Shown here: piece by piece, positions 8,172 to 17,623 of the stretch
Layout of the letters: every line of letters begins with the position of its first letter
How positions within the stretch are numbered: position 1 is the stretch's first letter
Assembly (NCBI RefSeq): GCF_000169335.1
Contig: NZ_AAXW01000003.1
Span: forward strand, 124,001-188,000
Direction: 5' to 3'
Source: Crocosphaera chwakensis CCY0110
GTDB taxonomy: Bacteria > Cyanobacteriota > Cyanobacteriia > Cyanobacteriales > Microcystaceae
Length of the DNA: 64,000 bases
Made by a program: the position numbers and the translations under genes
The notes under the pieces: model-generated
The model's input: the letters and a program-made list of their open reading frames with translations, nothing else
Database searches by the model: none
Told to the model about the DNA's origin: nothing

Positions 8172-9638
8172 ATGGTTAGAAAACTGCGTCAGTATCGAGG
8201 ACTGTTTTTTTCTTTAGCGAGTTTGAAATCAATTGTAATCTCATCACTGTTATGTCTGCCAGGGGTTGGCCAACCATCGGTCTTAGACCCCGTACCCCCT
8301 TTAGAACCCTATCCCAGTCAAAGCTATCAAGATTACGGATTATCTACAGAAACAGAATATACATTAGGTGCAGGGGATATTATCAGAGTAACGGTGTTTC
8401 CCGTAGAAGAATTTAGTGGAGAATATCAAATTTTAGTCGATGGAACCGTTTCCTTACCCTTATTGGGAAATTTTTCAGTCCAAGGACTCACCTTAAGTCA
8501 ATTAACAGAATTTTTGACCCAACAATATACCTTATATGTTAAGCGTCCCTCCGTCACTGTTGGTGTAATATCTCCTCGTCCTTTGAAATTAGCGATCGCA
8601 GGAGAAATCAATAGTCCGGGTTCCTATCTTCTTCCTGTCGAAGGAGGGCAAAAATTTCCCACCGTCACCCAACTCATTCAACAAGCAGGTGGAGTTACAA
8701 CGGTAGCGGATCTCGAAAATGTGACAATTCAACGACAGTATAGAGGAGAAACTTTGGTTTTAAGCTTAAATTTGTTGGATTTAGTTAAACAAGGCCAACT
8801 CAGACAAGACATTACCCTTAGAGATGGAGACGAAATCATTATTCCGACCCAAGAAGATATTGATCTCGCTGAAACTCGACTGCTTTCTGACGCAAACTTT
8901 GGCATTGTAGCTAACCAAGAAATTAATGTTGCTGTGGTTGGGGAAGTTTTTCGTCCAGGATCTTATCGTGTTATTCCAGAAAATATATCCTCTGCTGGTT
9001 CGGAAGGAAACGTTCGTCGGCAACCTCCAAGACTTACCCTTGCTGTTCAACTGGCCGGTGGTATTAAACCCTTAGCAGATGTGCGTGAGGTAGAAATCCG
9101 TCGCTATAATCGAGATGGTTCTCAACAAATTATTGAGGTTGATCTCTGGAATTTACTACAAACAGGAGACATTCAAGAAGATGTGATCTTACAAGAAGGG
9201 GATACCATTATCGTTCCTACGGCGCAAGATATATCCCCAGATGAAGCCGAACCATTAGCATCGGCTAGTTTTTCTCCTGCACTTATTCGCGTCAATATTG
9301 TAGGAGAGGTGAGAAGTCCAGGAACTGTCGAAGTTCCCCCAAATACCCCCTTAAATCAAGGGATTTTAGCGGCCGGCGGTTTTGATCAACGACGCTCAAA
9401 TGATGCTACCGTTGAGTTAGTGCGTTTAAACCCCGATGGGACTGTTACTAAACGGGATATTGATATCAATCTAGCCCAAGGAATTGCTGAAGGGGATAAT
9501 CCTATTTTAAAGAATAATGATGTGGTTATTGTCAATCGCAATTTATTAACAGTTGCTTCTGATACGTTAACCACTGTATTTAGTCCCATTGGGGCATTAA
9601 CAGGCTTTATTAACTTTTTCAACATATTCGATGATTAA
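8172..9638 (+). CDS. Polysaccharide export protein with SLBB domains (Wza-like)
   Basis: An outer-membrane or periplasmic export protein for capsule or exopolysaccharide. I start it at ATG 8172 (MVRKLRQYRGLFF) because TTG codons at 8145 and 8157 would only add a polar lead before the hydrophobic signal (SLASLKSIVISSLLCLPG). A Poly_export domain follows (TLGAGDIIRVTVFPVEEFSG ... DGTVSLPLLGNFSVQGLTL). Three SLBB-type domains come after it, recognisable by IAGEINSPGSYLLP, VVGEVFRPGSYRVIP and IVGEVRSPGTVEVPP, each with a paired DGDEIIIPT-like strand. No lipobox Cys is evident. No neighbouring glycan genes are in the window. Confidence 0.9.
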   Translation: MVRKLRQYRGLFFSLASLKSIVISSLLCLPGVGQPSVLDPVPPLEPYPSQSYQDYGLSTETEYTLGAGDIIRVTVFPVEEFSGEYQILVDGTVSLPLLGNFSVQGLTLSQLTEFLTQQYTLYVKRPSVTVGVISPRPLKLAIAGEINSPGSYLLPVEGGQKFPTVTQLIQQAGGVTTVADLENVTIQRQYRGETLVLSLNLLDLVKQGQLRQDITLRDGDEIIIPTQEDIDLAETRLLSDANFGIVANQEINVAVVGEVFRPGSYRVIPENISSAGSEGNVRRQPPRLTLAVQLAGGIKPLADVREVEIRRYNRDGSQQIIEVDLWNLLQTGDIQEDVILQEGDTIIVPTAQDISPDEAEPLASASFSPALIRVNIVGEVRSPGTVEVPPNTPLNQGILAAGGFDQRRSNDATVELVRLNPDGTVTKRDIDINLAQGIAEGDNPILKNNDVVIVNRNLLTVASDTLTTVFSPIGALTGFINFFNIFDD

Positions 9639-9675
9639 TTTATCATGAATATGAGTCATAATAACTCATCACTGA

Positions 9676-11217
9676 TTAGCCTAACGATTGATATTTGGGT
9701 CTTCCTAAAGTGGTGATATAAATAACTGCTTCATCTTCAGGAATCCCCAAAACTTCGTTAACTTGATCGTCAAAAAATCCTCCAATTCCACTCACCCCTA
9801 ATTTAAGATGTATGGCTGCTAAATTTAATTTTTGGCCTAAATGTCCAGCATCTAAATGTAAATAACGATAAACGCGATCGCCGTATTTTTCCACTGCTTT
9901 TTTGAGATCGGCGGTATGAAAAATAATCGCCCCGGCATCCCGTCCTAAGTCTTGTCCTAAACACAGATAATGTAACTCACGGCGAAAATTTTTAAAGCGA
10001 ATTTGTCTTAATTCTTGTGCTAATGGTGCATAATAATAACACCCGGCTTCTAACCCTTCTACCCCAGAAACTGCCACAAACGTTTCAATTAAACTCAGAT
10101 CAAAATAATCAGGTTTTTTATCAAATCCTTGAGCTAAGTAATCTTGAGGTTGATAAGTAAAATGTAGCAAAGATTTTACTTCATCTAAGGTTAACGATTC
10201 TCCTGTATAAGACCGCGTGGAACGTCGTTTCAAAATGGTTTTTTCTAAAGAATCTAGATTATTTCCCCAATCAACTGCTACGGTTTCTGTTGAAACTTTT
10301 AAGCAAAAAGGAAAATTATATTTATCTTCTAAATTGTTTTTTTCTGTGGTTATTGCTTTCAGTGTATTTTCCTCTAATTCCTTAATTTCTGTAGCTTGAT
10401 GGAAATAATATAATAAATCTCCATCGGACACTTTAGGATAATCTATTTTTATGTTAGAAGGTAAAGCAGTGGGCTTAAATGTTTTGACAGTTTCACTATT
10501 TTCTGCCAGTAAATCTGTCAGAGGAATAACAGAAATGACCCCTTCTTCTTCGGGATTAAAATAAAACATTTCGTTGAGAAGATGATCGACAAAGCCACCA
10601 ATTAAATGAGGGCGATAATCGGTCATGGCACAGGCCAATTCAATATTACCTAATAAATGCCCTGTATCGAGACAAATACGCCGATAAGCCCTATCTTCAT
10701 ATCGCCAAGAAGATCGATAAAAGATAGCAGTTGTGACTATGGCGAATTGATTATTTTCTAGGGCCTTATGACTTAAACACGCTTGTTGTAAATTCTCCCA
10801 AACCTCACTATCCCAAAAATGTAATAAGCTATGACTTTGGGGCTGATAATTATAGAGTCCGGAGGGTAATAAAGGGGTTCCTCGAGAAATTAAGTAAACC
10901 TCAGCCGGATAAAGTCCACCGGCTGAGGGGGTAGCCCTTAAATAGACAGGAGTCCCCATGGTAGGAATTTTAGCGGTTAGTCCATAACTACAACCAAACA
11001 AGCGAGAGAGTCGTCGCCATTGCAAGGCATGGGGAACATCAGGTAATTTTGCCGACAAATAGGGAGTCAAATCGTAAGATTTGCCAATTTTATATGCTTT
11101 GAAAGGAACAGGTTGTTTTGACCAATCGAGTCCTTTATTTTTACTAGCAATAGTTTTGGGATCGTACTTTGTCCGTTGATGATAATGGGTAGCGATGGAG
11201 TTTGACAAATCCGACAT
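9676..11217 (-). CDS. SagB/ThcOx-type nitroreductase-family oxidoreductase, tandem domains
   Basis: A 513-aa protein with two nitroreductase-fold halves. The first (residues 60-260) has HALQWRRLSRLFGCSYGL and AGGLYPAEVYLISRG. The second (residues 330-510) has LKRRSTRSYTGESLTLDEV and a C-terminal GVSGIGGFFDDQVNEVLG. The family uses FMN. SagB members oxidise azolines in thiazole/oxazole-modified peptides, but many cyanobacterial copies stand alone. Here no YcaO cyclase or precursor peptide is adjacent, so the substrate is unknown. It is divergent from psb30. Confidence 0.85.
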   Translation of the reverse strand: MSDLSNSIATHYHQRTKYDPKTIASKNKGLDWSKQPVPFKAYKIGKSYDLTPYLSAKLPDVPHALQWRRLSRLFGCSYGLTAKIPTMGTPVYLRATPSAGGLYPAEVYLISRGTPLLPSGLYNYQPQSHSLLHFWDSEVWENLQQACLSHKALENNQFAIVTTAIFYRSSWRYEDRAYRRICLDTGHLLGNIELACAMTDYRPHLIGGFVDHLLNEMFYFNPEEEGVISVIPLTDLLAENSETVKTFKPTALPSNIKIDYPKVSDGDLLYYFHQATEIKELEENTLKAITTEKNNLEDKYNFPFCLKVSTETVAVDWGNNLDSLEKTILKRRSTRSYTGESLTLDEVKSLLHFTYQPQDYLAQGFDKKPDYFDLSLIETFVAVSGVEGLEAGCYYYAPLAQELRQIRFKNFRRELHYLCLGQDLGRDAGAIIFHTADLKKAVEKYGDRVYRYLHLDAGHLGQKLNLAAIHLKLGVSGIGGFFDDQVNEVLGIPEDEAVIYITTLGRPKYQSLG

Positions 11218-11349
11218 AAATGTTTGTTGAGTCTTGATGCTTTTATTTTAATTTTAACCTGCTTCTATGGTAGGCTTATTCAAGCACTATGGTTTTTTTG
11301 GCCTTTTTGCCCTTAAATATTATTCATTGGGTAAATTTAGGAGAACACA

Positions 11350-11469
11350 ATGGAGTTATTAGCAGCCCTTAATTTAGAACCGATTTTTCAATTAACTTTT
11401 GTTGGCTTGATCGTTATTGCTGGCCCTATCGTCATCGCTGTGTTGGCGTTTCGGGGTGGTGATCTCTAA
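11350..11469 (+). CDS. psb30: Photosystem II reaction-centre protein Psb30 (Ycf12)
   Basis: A 39-aa protein from ATG 11350 to TAA 11467-11469. It is one transmembrane helix (LTFVGLIVIAGPIVIAVLAF) with the conserved GP within the helix and the short C-terminal tail RGGDL. Psb30 sits at the periphery of the photosystem II core near cytochrome b559 and helps stabilise the complex. A Shine-Dalgarno-like AGGAGA precedes the ATG (about 11339-11344), and a strong terminator follows. Confidence 0.88.
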   Translation: MELLAALNLEPIFQLTFVGLIVIAGPIVIAVLAFRGGDL

Positions 11470-11513
11470 AGATCAGTTTCAATGCAAATTTTTCTTGCTT
11501 TAACAAGAATATT

Positions 11514-11556
11514 ACCAGAATTTCCTCAGCTAAGACCATAGGGAATTCTGGTTTTC
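11514..11556 (+). terminator. Rho-independent terminator of psb30
   Basis: A 12-bp stem (one G-U pair) formed by ACCAGAATTTCC and GGGAATTCTGGT, with a 15-base loop and a following TTTTC tract. It lies 45 bases after the psb30 stop. Confidence 0.75.
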
Positions 11557-11859
11557 TCTACAAGGTTTGATTATTAATTGTTTACTATTGAGTTAAGGGA
11601 TTATTTAAGCCAATTCTGATAATAAACGACGAAGATTACATAAAGACATCTTAAATTATATTTCTAACAACTTTTTTTAGTCTTTAACCTAACTTAAAAC
11701 GAACAATTTTAATAAGATATTTTTAGTTTATCTATACTATGTTCATCAGCTAAGAGGATAGGTTAATGCTCCTGCCTCAATAACATTGATCTGTTAAACT
11801 AAGTTTAAAAGGAATTTTATTGTTTATTTTTGTTATAAGAACCAAAAATTAGCTGATTT
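11557..11859. other. Intergenic region, nothing recognised
   Basis: About 300 AT-rich bases between the psb30 terminator and the desaturase fusion gene. I see no ORF, repeat or RNA gene. It presumably holds the promoter of the downstream gene. Confidence 0.4.
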
Positions 11860-13080
11860 ATGATAAATAATTTAACCATTGTGATTATCCTTCTATTAAG
11901 TAGCATTCTCTGGGTGGAAATTGTTCGGGACTGTTACCATGTCCTTTCTCATTATTGGCAACCGTTATACCGTCTTCATGGTTGGCATCATAAGGTATTT
12001 CGGCCCGACTTAACCCCTGTTAGCGAAGAAATTTATCGTAAGGCACATTGGTATAATGATGTGCCAGAAGCATTGGTTATGCTTGCGCTAAGCCTGATTC
12101 CTGGGGTTATCGGTTATTATTATAACGTCCCTTATGGTTGGTTCGCTTGGTCTGGATCTATTTACACTTTAACCTTTTTAGGTGGTGCGATCGCCAGAGG
12201 TTTCGGAGTTCCTTATGTAGACGAGTTGACCGATATTACTCACCGTCCTGGTAATTTTACCACACTGCCTAACCCTTGGTTTGTCAATCGTCCTTATCAT
12301 TGGCGACATCATTTTGATAATCAAAAGGCTTATTATTGTGGCACATTAATGTTAGTTGATAAGATTATGGGAACCGCTTTATCACTGAAAGGAAAGACAG
12401 TTGCAGTTACTGGTGCATCGGGAACATTAGGTTTAGCTTTACTAAAAGAATTACAATCAAATGGGGCAAAAGTGGTTGCTTTTACCTCTCAAAATAAACA
12501 GATTAATTTAGAAACTAATCAAGAAAATTTACCGATTAAAACTTTAACTTGGATAGTAGGTAAAGAAAGCGAGTTAATAAATGAATTAGAAAAAATAGAT
12601 ATTTTAATTATTAATCATGGTATTAATGTTCATGACAGAAGAGATGAAGCAGCTATTTTAAAATCCTATGAAGTTAATACCTTTTCAAGTTGGCGGTTAA
12701 TGGAAAATTTCTTTAAAACGGTGAAAACTAATAAGGATAAAGTGTGTAAAGAAGTTTGGATCAATACCTCAGAAGCGGAGGTAAATCCTGCTATTAGTCC
12801 TCTTTATGAACTAAGTAAGAGAACTTGGGGTGATTTAATTACCTTGCGTCGTTTAGATGCACCTTGCGTTGTGAGAAAATTAATCTTAGGACCTTTTAAA
12901 AGTAATTTGAATCCCATTGGTGTTATGTCAGCAGATTGGGTGGCGAAACAAATTATCAAAGGGGCAAAATCCGACATCCGTAATATTATTGTTACCATTA
13001 ATCCGATTACTTTCATTGCCTTTCCTATTAAAGAATTTTGTCAGAGTTTATACTTTAAATTGTTTACAAAATCATCATAA
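11860..13080 (+). CDS. Bifunctional sterol desaturase / short-chain dehydrogenase
   Basis: A fusion of two domains. Residues 1-170 are membrane-embedded and carry histidine boxes of the fatty-acid hydroxylase/sterol desaturase superfamily (HVLSHYW, HGWHH, HWRHHFDN). From residue 178 a Rossmann SDR begins with KTVAVTGASGTLGLALL and later has IINHGIN and the catalytic-type YELSKR. The combination is a known cyanobacterial architecture; the lipid substrate is not known to me. The next gene, a small P-loop kinase, starts 3 bases after the stop, so the two are probably co-transcribed. Confidence 0.85.
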   Translation: MINNLTIVIILLLSSILWVEIVRDCYHVLSHYWQPLYRLHGWHHKVFRPDLTPVSEEIYRKAHWYNDVPEALVMLALSLIPGVIGYYYNVPYGWFAWSGSIYTLTFLGGAIARGFGVPYVDELTDITHRPGNFTTLPNPWFVNRPYHWRHHFDNQKAYYCGTLMLVDKIMGTALSLKGKTVAVTGASGTLGLALLKELQSNGAKVVAFTSQNKQINLETNQENLPIKTLTWIVGKESELINELEKIDILIINHGINVHDRRDEAAILKSYEVNTFSSWRLMENFFKTVKTNKDKVCKEVWINTSEAEVNPAISPLYELSKRTWGDLITLRRLDAPCVVRKLILGPFKSNLNPIGVMSADWVAKQIIKGAKSDIRNIIVTINPITFIAFPIKEFCQSLYFKLFTKSS

Positions 13081-13083
13081 AAT

Positions 13084-13602
13084 ATGAAAAAAGTAGCAGT
13101 ATTTGGTAACGCTGGTGGGGGTAAATCTACGTTAAGTCGGAAGTTAGCAAACATAACAAATTTACCGCTTTATGTATTAGATAAAATTCAATATAAACCT
13201 GGAGGTGTTCCAGTTTCTTATGAAGAATATAAACGCACTCATGAGGAAATCATCAGCAAAGATGAATGGCTAATTGATGGTTTTGGTTCCCTAGAAACGA
13301 TATGGTTGCGATTAGAAAAAGCAGACACATTAGTCTATATTGATTTACCTTTACCTGTTCATTTTTGGTGGGTAACAAAACGATTAATTACGGGGTTTTT
13401 TGTTCCCCCTAAAGGATGGCCAGAAAATAGTCCTTTATGGAAAAGTTCTATGAATAGTTATAACAATCTTTGGTTATGTCATCAACGGTTAACTCCTAAA
13501 TATCGTGACTATGTTTTAGAAGCAGAAAAGAATAAAAAAGTGTATCATTTGAAATCAACGAAAGACATTAAAGATTTTTTTGAATCAATCACTTCAAATT
13601 AG
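13084..13602 (+). CDS. Small P-loop kinase, topology-modulation (FlaR)/adenylate-kinase-like
   Basis: A 172-aa P-loop protein. Walker A is GNAGGGKSTLSRKL at residues 8-21. The segment LPLYVLDKIQYKPGG and the DEWLIDGFGS block match proteins annotated as topology modulation or FlaR-like, close to adenylate kinases. The substrate is unknown. It begins 3 bases after the desaturase/SDR stop, which implies one transcript. Confidence 0.75.
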   Translation: MKKVAVFGNAGGGKSTLSRKLANITNLPLYVLDKIQYKPGGVPVSYEEYKRTHEEIISKDEWLIDGFGSLETIWLRLEKADTLVYIDLPLPVHFWWVTKRLITGFFVPPKGWPENSPLWKSSMNSYNNLWLCHQRLTPKYRDYVLEAEKNKKVYHLKSTKDIKDFFESITSN

Positions 13603-13648
13603 ATAAAATTGAAGTACAGTAACATCATTATTAACGATTTTTTTAGCC

Positions 13649-13951
13649 ATGAGCGATCCCTCTAGCGTTACCTATACTACCGCAGAAATCCTCAAACGTA
13701 TTGAGGATAAGATAGATAACAACCAAAAAGAGATTAAGCAAGAGATTAAAGAAGTTAATCAGAAATTAGATAAAATTAATGAACGTCTTACTCATTTAGA
13801 AATCGGACAAGGAAGTTTAACTGAGAAAGTTGAGGGGATGGATAAACGACTACAAAATGTAGAAGGAACCCAAAAAAATCAGATTTGGGCGTTAATTGTT
13901 ATTGTTGCTAGTGCTATAATTACTGGTGGAGCAAAATTATTTTACCACTAA
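13649..13951 (+). CDS. Coiled-coil protein with C-terminal membrane anchor
   Basis: A 100-aa protein. Residues 13-70 form a continuous coiled coil with heptads of I/L/V (IEDKIDNNQKEIKQEIKEVN, LDKINERLTHLE). Residues 78-97 are a membrane helix (WALIVIVASAIITGGAKLFY). This tail-anchored layout resembles small phage or bdr-like proteins and some cyanobacterial hypotheticals. No function can be assigned. It lies 46 bases after the kinase gene. Confidence 0.65.
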   Translation: MSDPSSVTYTTAEILKRIEDKIDNNQKEIKQEIKEVNQKLDKINERLTHLEIGQGSLTEKVEGMDKRLQNVEGTQKNQIWALIVIVASAIITGGAKLFYH

Positions 13952-14064
13952 CCCTTAATTAAGTCAGAACTAAATATAACAGTTATAGCAGGTTATACAC
14001 AGCCAACCGACACCACTTCTGTCTTACAATGAGAACTGCAGTAGGTGCTATTGTTTGAATTGTT

Positions 14065-14643
14065 ATGAGAGAACAGGTTATTGATTGGTTAAAAGAGAAT
14101 GTTTCTGAACATCGCTTGCAACACATTTTAGGGGTTGAAAAGATGTGTGAAAACTTAGCGATTCATCATAGAATTGATTATAAAAAAGCTGCACAAGCAG
14201 GGTTGATGCACGACTTAGCCAAGTTTTTTGCGCCTCCGAAACTCTTAGAAATGGCAAAAAAAGAGTATAATGAAATTGATCCAGTCTGTTTATCAAATCC
14301 CCATCTTTTACACGCAGACGTAAGTGCAATCGTAGCTAGAGATACTTTTAATGTCACCGATAAAGACATTTTAGATGCCATTCGTAACCATACTTTAGGG
14401 AATCCTGAGATGAGTAATCTCAGTTGTATTGTCTTTATTGCTGATGCGTTAGAACCCAATAGAGGCGATACCCCAGAATTAGAAAAAATGCGTCAAATGA
14501 GTTGGAAAAATCTTCATAAAAGTGTGCAACAAACTGGTGAATATTCTCTACAATATCTCATAAAAAATAATAAAACCATTCATCCTAGAGCTATTTTAAC
14601 TCGTAATTGGGCATTATCAGAAGTTAGAAATCAGAAATCATAA
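14065..14643 (+). CDS. yqeK: HD-domain phosphohydrolase YqeK (symmetric Ap4A hydrolase)
   Basis: A 192-aa HD-domain protein. Metal-binding residues are visible as HRLQHILG, then MHDLAKFF (the HD pair), then HLLHADVSA and RNHTLGN. This is the pattern of YqeK, which hydrolyses diadenosine tetraphosphate to ADP. In many genomes it precedes rsfS. Here the next gene is instead a gluconate kinase, starting about 11 bases after the stop. Confidence 0.87.
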   Translation: MREQVIDWLKENVSEHRLQHILGVEKMCENLAIHHRIDYKKAAQAGLMHDLAKFFAPPKLLEMAKKEYNEIDPVCLSNPHLLHADVSAIVARDTFNVTDKDILDAIRNHTLGNPEMSNLSCIVFIADALEPNRGDTPELEKMRQMSWKNLHKSVQQTGEYSLQYLIKNNKTIHPRAILTRNWALSEVRNQKS

Positions 14644-14654
14644 ATTAGAAGTTG

Positions 14655-15164
14655 ATGATTTATTTAATTATTGGAGTATCGGGTTCAGGAAAGACAACAA
14701 TAGGTAAAGCATTAAGTCAAGAATTAGGCTATGCTTTCTATGATGCTGATGATTTTCATCCCCCAAAAAATATTGCTAAAATGAGTCAAGGTATTCCTTT
14801 AGATGATAGCGATCGCTTACCTTGGTTACTCGCTATAAAATTGGTCATTGACGAACATCAAAAAGAACAAAAAAATGCTGTCATTACTTGTTCTGCATTA
14901 AAACAATCTTACCGAGATTTATTAGAAAAAAATACTACAAATATTATCTGGATATATCTAAAAGGAAGTTACGAAACTTTTTTGAAAAGATTACAACAGC
15001 GACCAGACCATTTCATGAAAGAAAATATGTTAATCTCTCAATTTGAAGCATTAGAAGAACCAGAAAATGCTGTTACCATTGATGTGAATTTATCTGTTGC
15101 AGAAATTGTGCAAGAAATTATCAATCAAACTTACACTAAAATAGACAGTAATGCAAAGTCATAA
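14655..15164 (+). CDS. gntK: Gluconokinase
   Basis: A thermoresistant-type gluconate kinase of about 169 aa. The P-loop is GVSGSGKTTIGKAL at residues 6-19, followed by the family block FYDADDFHPPKNIAKMSQG and CSALKQSYRDLL, then PDHFMKENMLISQFEALE. It makes 6-phosphogluconate for the pentose phosphate pathway. I use the ATG at 14655 rather than the TTG three bases before it. Confidence 0.92.
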   Translation: MIYLIIGVSGSGKTTIGKALSQELGYAFYDADDFHPPKNIAKMSQGIPLDDSDRLPWLLAIKLVIDEHQKEQKNAVITCSALKQSYRDLLEKNTTNIIWIYLKGSYETFLKRLQQRPDHFMKENMLISQFEALEEPENAVTIDVNLSVAEIVQEIINQTYTKIDSNAKS

Positions 15165-15681
15165 ATATTAGTCTGATAATTACCACTTCAAATCCATCTC
15201 CACAAACAGAACAAAACTATGAGATAATTTTTTCTCATCAAATATGAGTGTAACGTTTTAATGAAAAGGGTTACGCTTTTATTTAGAAAACTCTACCGAA
15301 GGCATATCCTCTTAAACTTTTTGCTCCTTTTAGAGCTTCTTTCATGAGAATTTAAACAGCTTTTTAAACCCCTTTCACTTGTTGGATTCCTGATAATAAA
15401 TTTTGACTAATAATGATTTATAAATTTGTTTCAGAAAGTTGAGTATCTGAGAAAATAATGATTAGTTCAATATCGTTTTATAGCATTTTAGAAAGAATAA
15501 ATTAGCATTGAGTTGGCTTGAATTGTTTTTACTTACCTAAACAATTGTATAACAAATTCTTAGGAGAATATATGGCACTACACAATCAGGTTAAGATATT
15601 AATGAGATTCCTCGCTTCCTCCGAATGACAATTATTGTAAACTTATGTAAAGTAGAGAATTAAATAAGTACAAGGAGTGTT
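15165..15681. other. Intergenic region with an IS-end relic
   Basis: About 500 AT-rich bases with no credible ORF. The segment 15221-15280 resembles the subterminal right end of the IS at 50231-51922. The remainder contains the promoter and leader of the peroxiredoxin gene. Confidence 0.45.
15221..15280. repeat. Relic of an IS right end
   Basis: The block with AATATGAGTGTAAC at 15241 and GGGTTAC downstream aligns with 51849-51895, including the preceding poly-T and TCATC. The second arm has diverged (TTACGCTTTT rather than TTACACTCAT) and the terminal inverted repeat is gone. Confidence 0.55.
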
Positions 15682-16224
15682 ATGTTGCGTCGTCAAATTT
15701 TCAGTATATTGTTAGCGATCGCTCTTATTTTTTTTGGGACTCAAACCCCTGCATTAGCGTTAGGAGGACCACAACCACCTCTAAATGAACCTGCACCTAA
15801 TTTTACCTTACCAACGAATACAGGAGATGGTGAGATATCCTTATCGGATTATCAGGGACAATGGGTGGTATTATATTTTTATCCTCAAGATTTTACCCCA
15901 GGTTGTACGTTAGAAGCCCGTCGTTTTCAACAAGATTTACCGAAATATGAGGCTAAAAATGCACAAATTTTAGGAGTTAGCGTGGATAATGTTGACTCTC
16001 ATCGAGAGTTTTGTGATGCAGAGGGTTTGAAGTTTCCATTATTAGCAGATACTACTGGAAAAGTGAGCAAAACCTATGGTTCTTATTTAACAGGAATGTC
16101 TTTACGTCATACCTATTTAATCGATCCAGATGGTATTCTAAGAGAAAAATTTTTAGGGGTTAGACCTGCTATTCATAGTAAGGAAGTTTTAGCTTATCTT
16201 GATGAAGTAAACAGTGACCATTAA
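15682..16224 (+). CDS. Peroxiredoxin, PrxQ/BCP-like, exported
   Basis: A thiol peroxidase of 180 aa. Residues 1-26 are a signal peptide (ILLAIALIFFGTQTPALA), so it probably acts in the periplasm or thylakoid lumen. The peroxidatic Cys is in DFTPGCTLEARRF. PrxQ enzymes usually have a resolving Cys five residues later; here that position is Arg. Another Cys occurs in REFCDAEG and could take over. The end overlaps the rsgA stop by four bases, in convergent orientation. Confidence 0.9.
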   Translation: MLRRQIFSILLAIALIFFGTQTPALALGGPQPPLNEPAPNFTLPTNTGDGEISLSDYQGQWVVLYFYPQDFTPGCTLEARRFQQDLPKYEAKNAQILGVSVDNVDSHREFCDAEGLKFPLLADTTGKVSKTYGSYLTGMSLRHTYLIDPDGILREKFLGVRPAIHSKEVLAYLDEVNSDH

Positions 16225-17354
16225 ACATCTAAATCATTTTCAAGTTCTTCTAACTCTTCTAAGCTTTGATTTTCATATAAGTCTTGTAAGTTTTGATGTT
16301 TTTGTCGTCGAGAAGTTCTGCGATACTTTTTACTTTCTAATTTAGGTTCATAATATTCTTGTCCTGATGCTTTAACTTTCAATTTGACGGTTGATTCCTG
16401 ATCCGTCATTTGTTGAGTTGCTTCTTTTTGGGCGATCGCTTCTTCTAAAAAGGTTAAATAATGTTCATATCGTTCCCAATTTTCATCAACAATACAGTTA
16501 GGTTCTCCCCGATGAAAACAATCACTAAACTGACAATTTCCTTGTTCTAACTGTTGTCTTGCTTCAGGAAAATAGTGAATTAATTCACTAGGAGAACAAT
16601 CTAAATGCGGTTGATTAAAGCCAGGAGTATCGGCTAATAATCCTCCGTCAGGCAACTCAAATAATTCTACATGACGAGTGGTATGGCGACCTTTTTGTAA
16701 CTTCCCTGAAACTTGATTCACTCGTTGCTTAACGTCAGGAACTAAAGTATTAATTAAACTAGATTTTCCTACTCCAGACGGTCCAGCTAGAATCGTAATT
16801 TTATCCTTTAAACAATCTTTTAGCTCTGTTAACCCCTGAGAAGTCATGACACTAATCAATAAAGGCTGATAGCCCCATTTTTCTAGGCGTTCTTGCCATG
16901 TTTTTTGTTGGGTGGAGGTCAGTAAATCTGCTTTATTGAGACACAATAAAAAAGGAATCTCAGTAGACTCAGCTTTGACCAAAAAACGACTTAACTGCCA
17001 AGGTTCTAACGGCGGTTCATCTAAGGCAAAAACGAGGAGCATTTGCTCAGCATTAGCTACGGGAGGACGGGATAACTCCGTTTTCCGAGGTAAAACTTGA
17101 GCGATCGCTCCTCTTGCGTCTTGATAGTCTGGTTCTTCAACAACAACGCGATCGCCGACCATCACCGTTTGCCCGATTTTCTTCAAACGAGTCCGTCGAG
17201 TACACAATAAATGGTGTATGAGAGTATTATTATGGTCTTCTAGGGGTTGATCAAGACGAACCTGATAAAAATTAGCCTGAACTGCTATCACTGTCCCTAA
17301 AATGTCTGAGACAGTGGATATAGGTGGACGGTTGAACGATCTTAAATCATGCAC
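16221..17354 (-). CDS. rsgA: Ribosome small-subunit GTPase RsgA
   Basis: A circularly permuted GTPase that checks 30S maturation. OB fold at residues 15-85, then G4 LCLNKADLL, G1 GPSGVGKSSLINTL and G3 DTPGF in permuted order. The C-terminal zinc knuckle is CQFSDCFHRGEPNC. The last 60 residues are a charged tail. It lies 26 bases after tusA in a dnaJ-tusA-rsgA operon. Confidence 0.95.
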   Translation of the reverse strand: MHDLRSFNRPPISTVSDILGTVIAVQANFYQVRLDQPLEDHNNTLIHHLLCTRRTRLKKIGQTVMVGDRVVVEEPDYQDARGAIAQVLPRKTELSRPPVANAEQMLLVFALDEPPLEPWQLSRFLVKAESTEIPFLLCLNKADLLTSTQQKTWQERLEKWGYQPLLISVMTSQGLTELKDCLKDKITILAGPSGVGKSSLINTLVPDVKQRVNQVSGKLQKGRHTTRHVELFELPDGGLLADTPGFNQPHLDCSPSELIHYFPEARQQLEQGNCQFSDCFHRGEPNCIVDENWERYEHYLTFLEEAIAQKEATQQMTDQESTVKLKVKASGQEYYEPKLESKKYRRTSRRQKHQNLQDLYENQSLEELEELENDLDV

Positions 17355-17380
17355 AGAAGTAATAAATTCCCCGTTTTTTC

Positions 17381-17623
17381 CTATTGGGGACGACGAACCT
17401 TTAGGGAAAAGAACCCTTGACGATCATCAATGGTTTCTACCTGGTATCCTTCCATCGTGAGACTATCGGGAACCTGTTCGATAGGTTCTCCTGGATCTAA
17501 CCACACTTCTAAAAGGGAACCAGGGGACATTTGTTCTAATTTTAGTTTAGTCCTAACAAAATTGATGGGGCAAGGGGTTCCCCGCAGATCCAATAAAGAT
17601 ATATCAGAGGTTGGAGGGTTCAT
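17381..17623 (-). CDS. TusA/SirA-family sulfur carrier
   Basis: An 80-aa protein with the family signature LDLRGTPCPINFVRTKL, whose CPxP-type Cys carries persulfide in sulfur relay. The C-terminal half has the expected strand pattern (LLEVWLDPGEP, FFSLKVRRPQ). The ATG overlaps the dnaJ TGA by four bases, so translation is coupled. The position between dnaJ and rsgA is common in cyanobacteria. Confidence 0.9.
   Translation of the reverse strand: MNPPTSDISLLDLRGTPCPINFVRTKLKLEQMSPGSLLEVWLDPGEPIEQVPDSLTMEGYQVETIDDRQGFFSLKVRRPQ

Noticed and set aside
8781..9050. Minus-strand frame inside the SLBB export gene.
   Set aside because: Overlaps an unambiguous SLBB domain in full; codon pattern belongs to the plus strand.
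13988..14000. TTATACACA as a DnaA box and hint of an origin.
   Set aside because: Only one imperfect copy, and no dnaA, dnaN or box cluster nearby.
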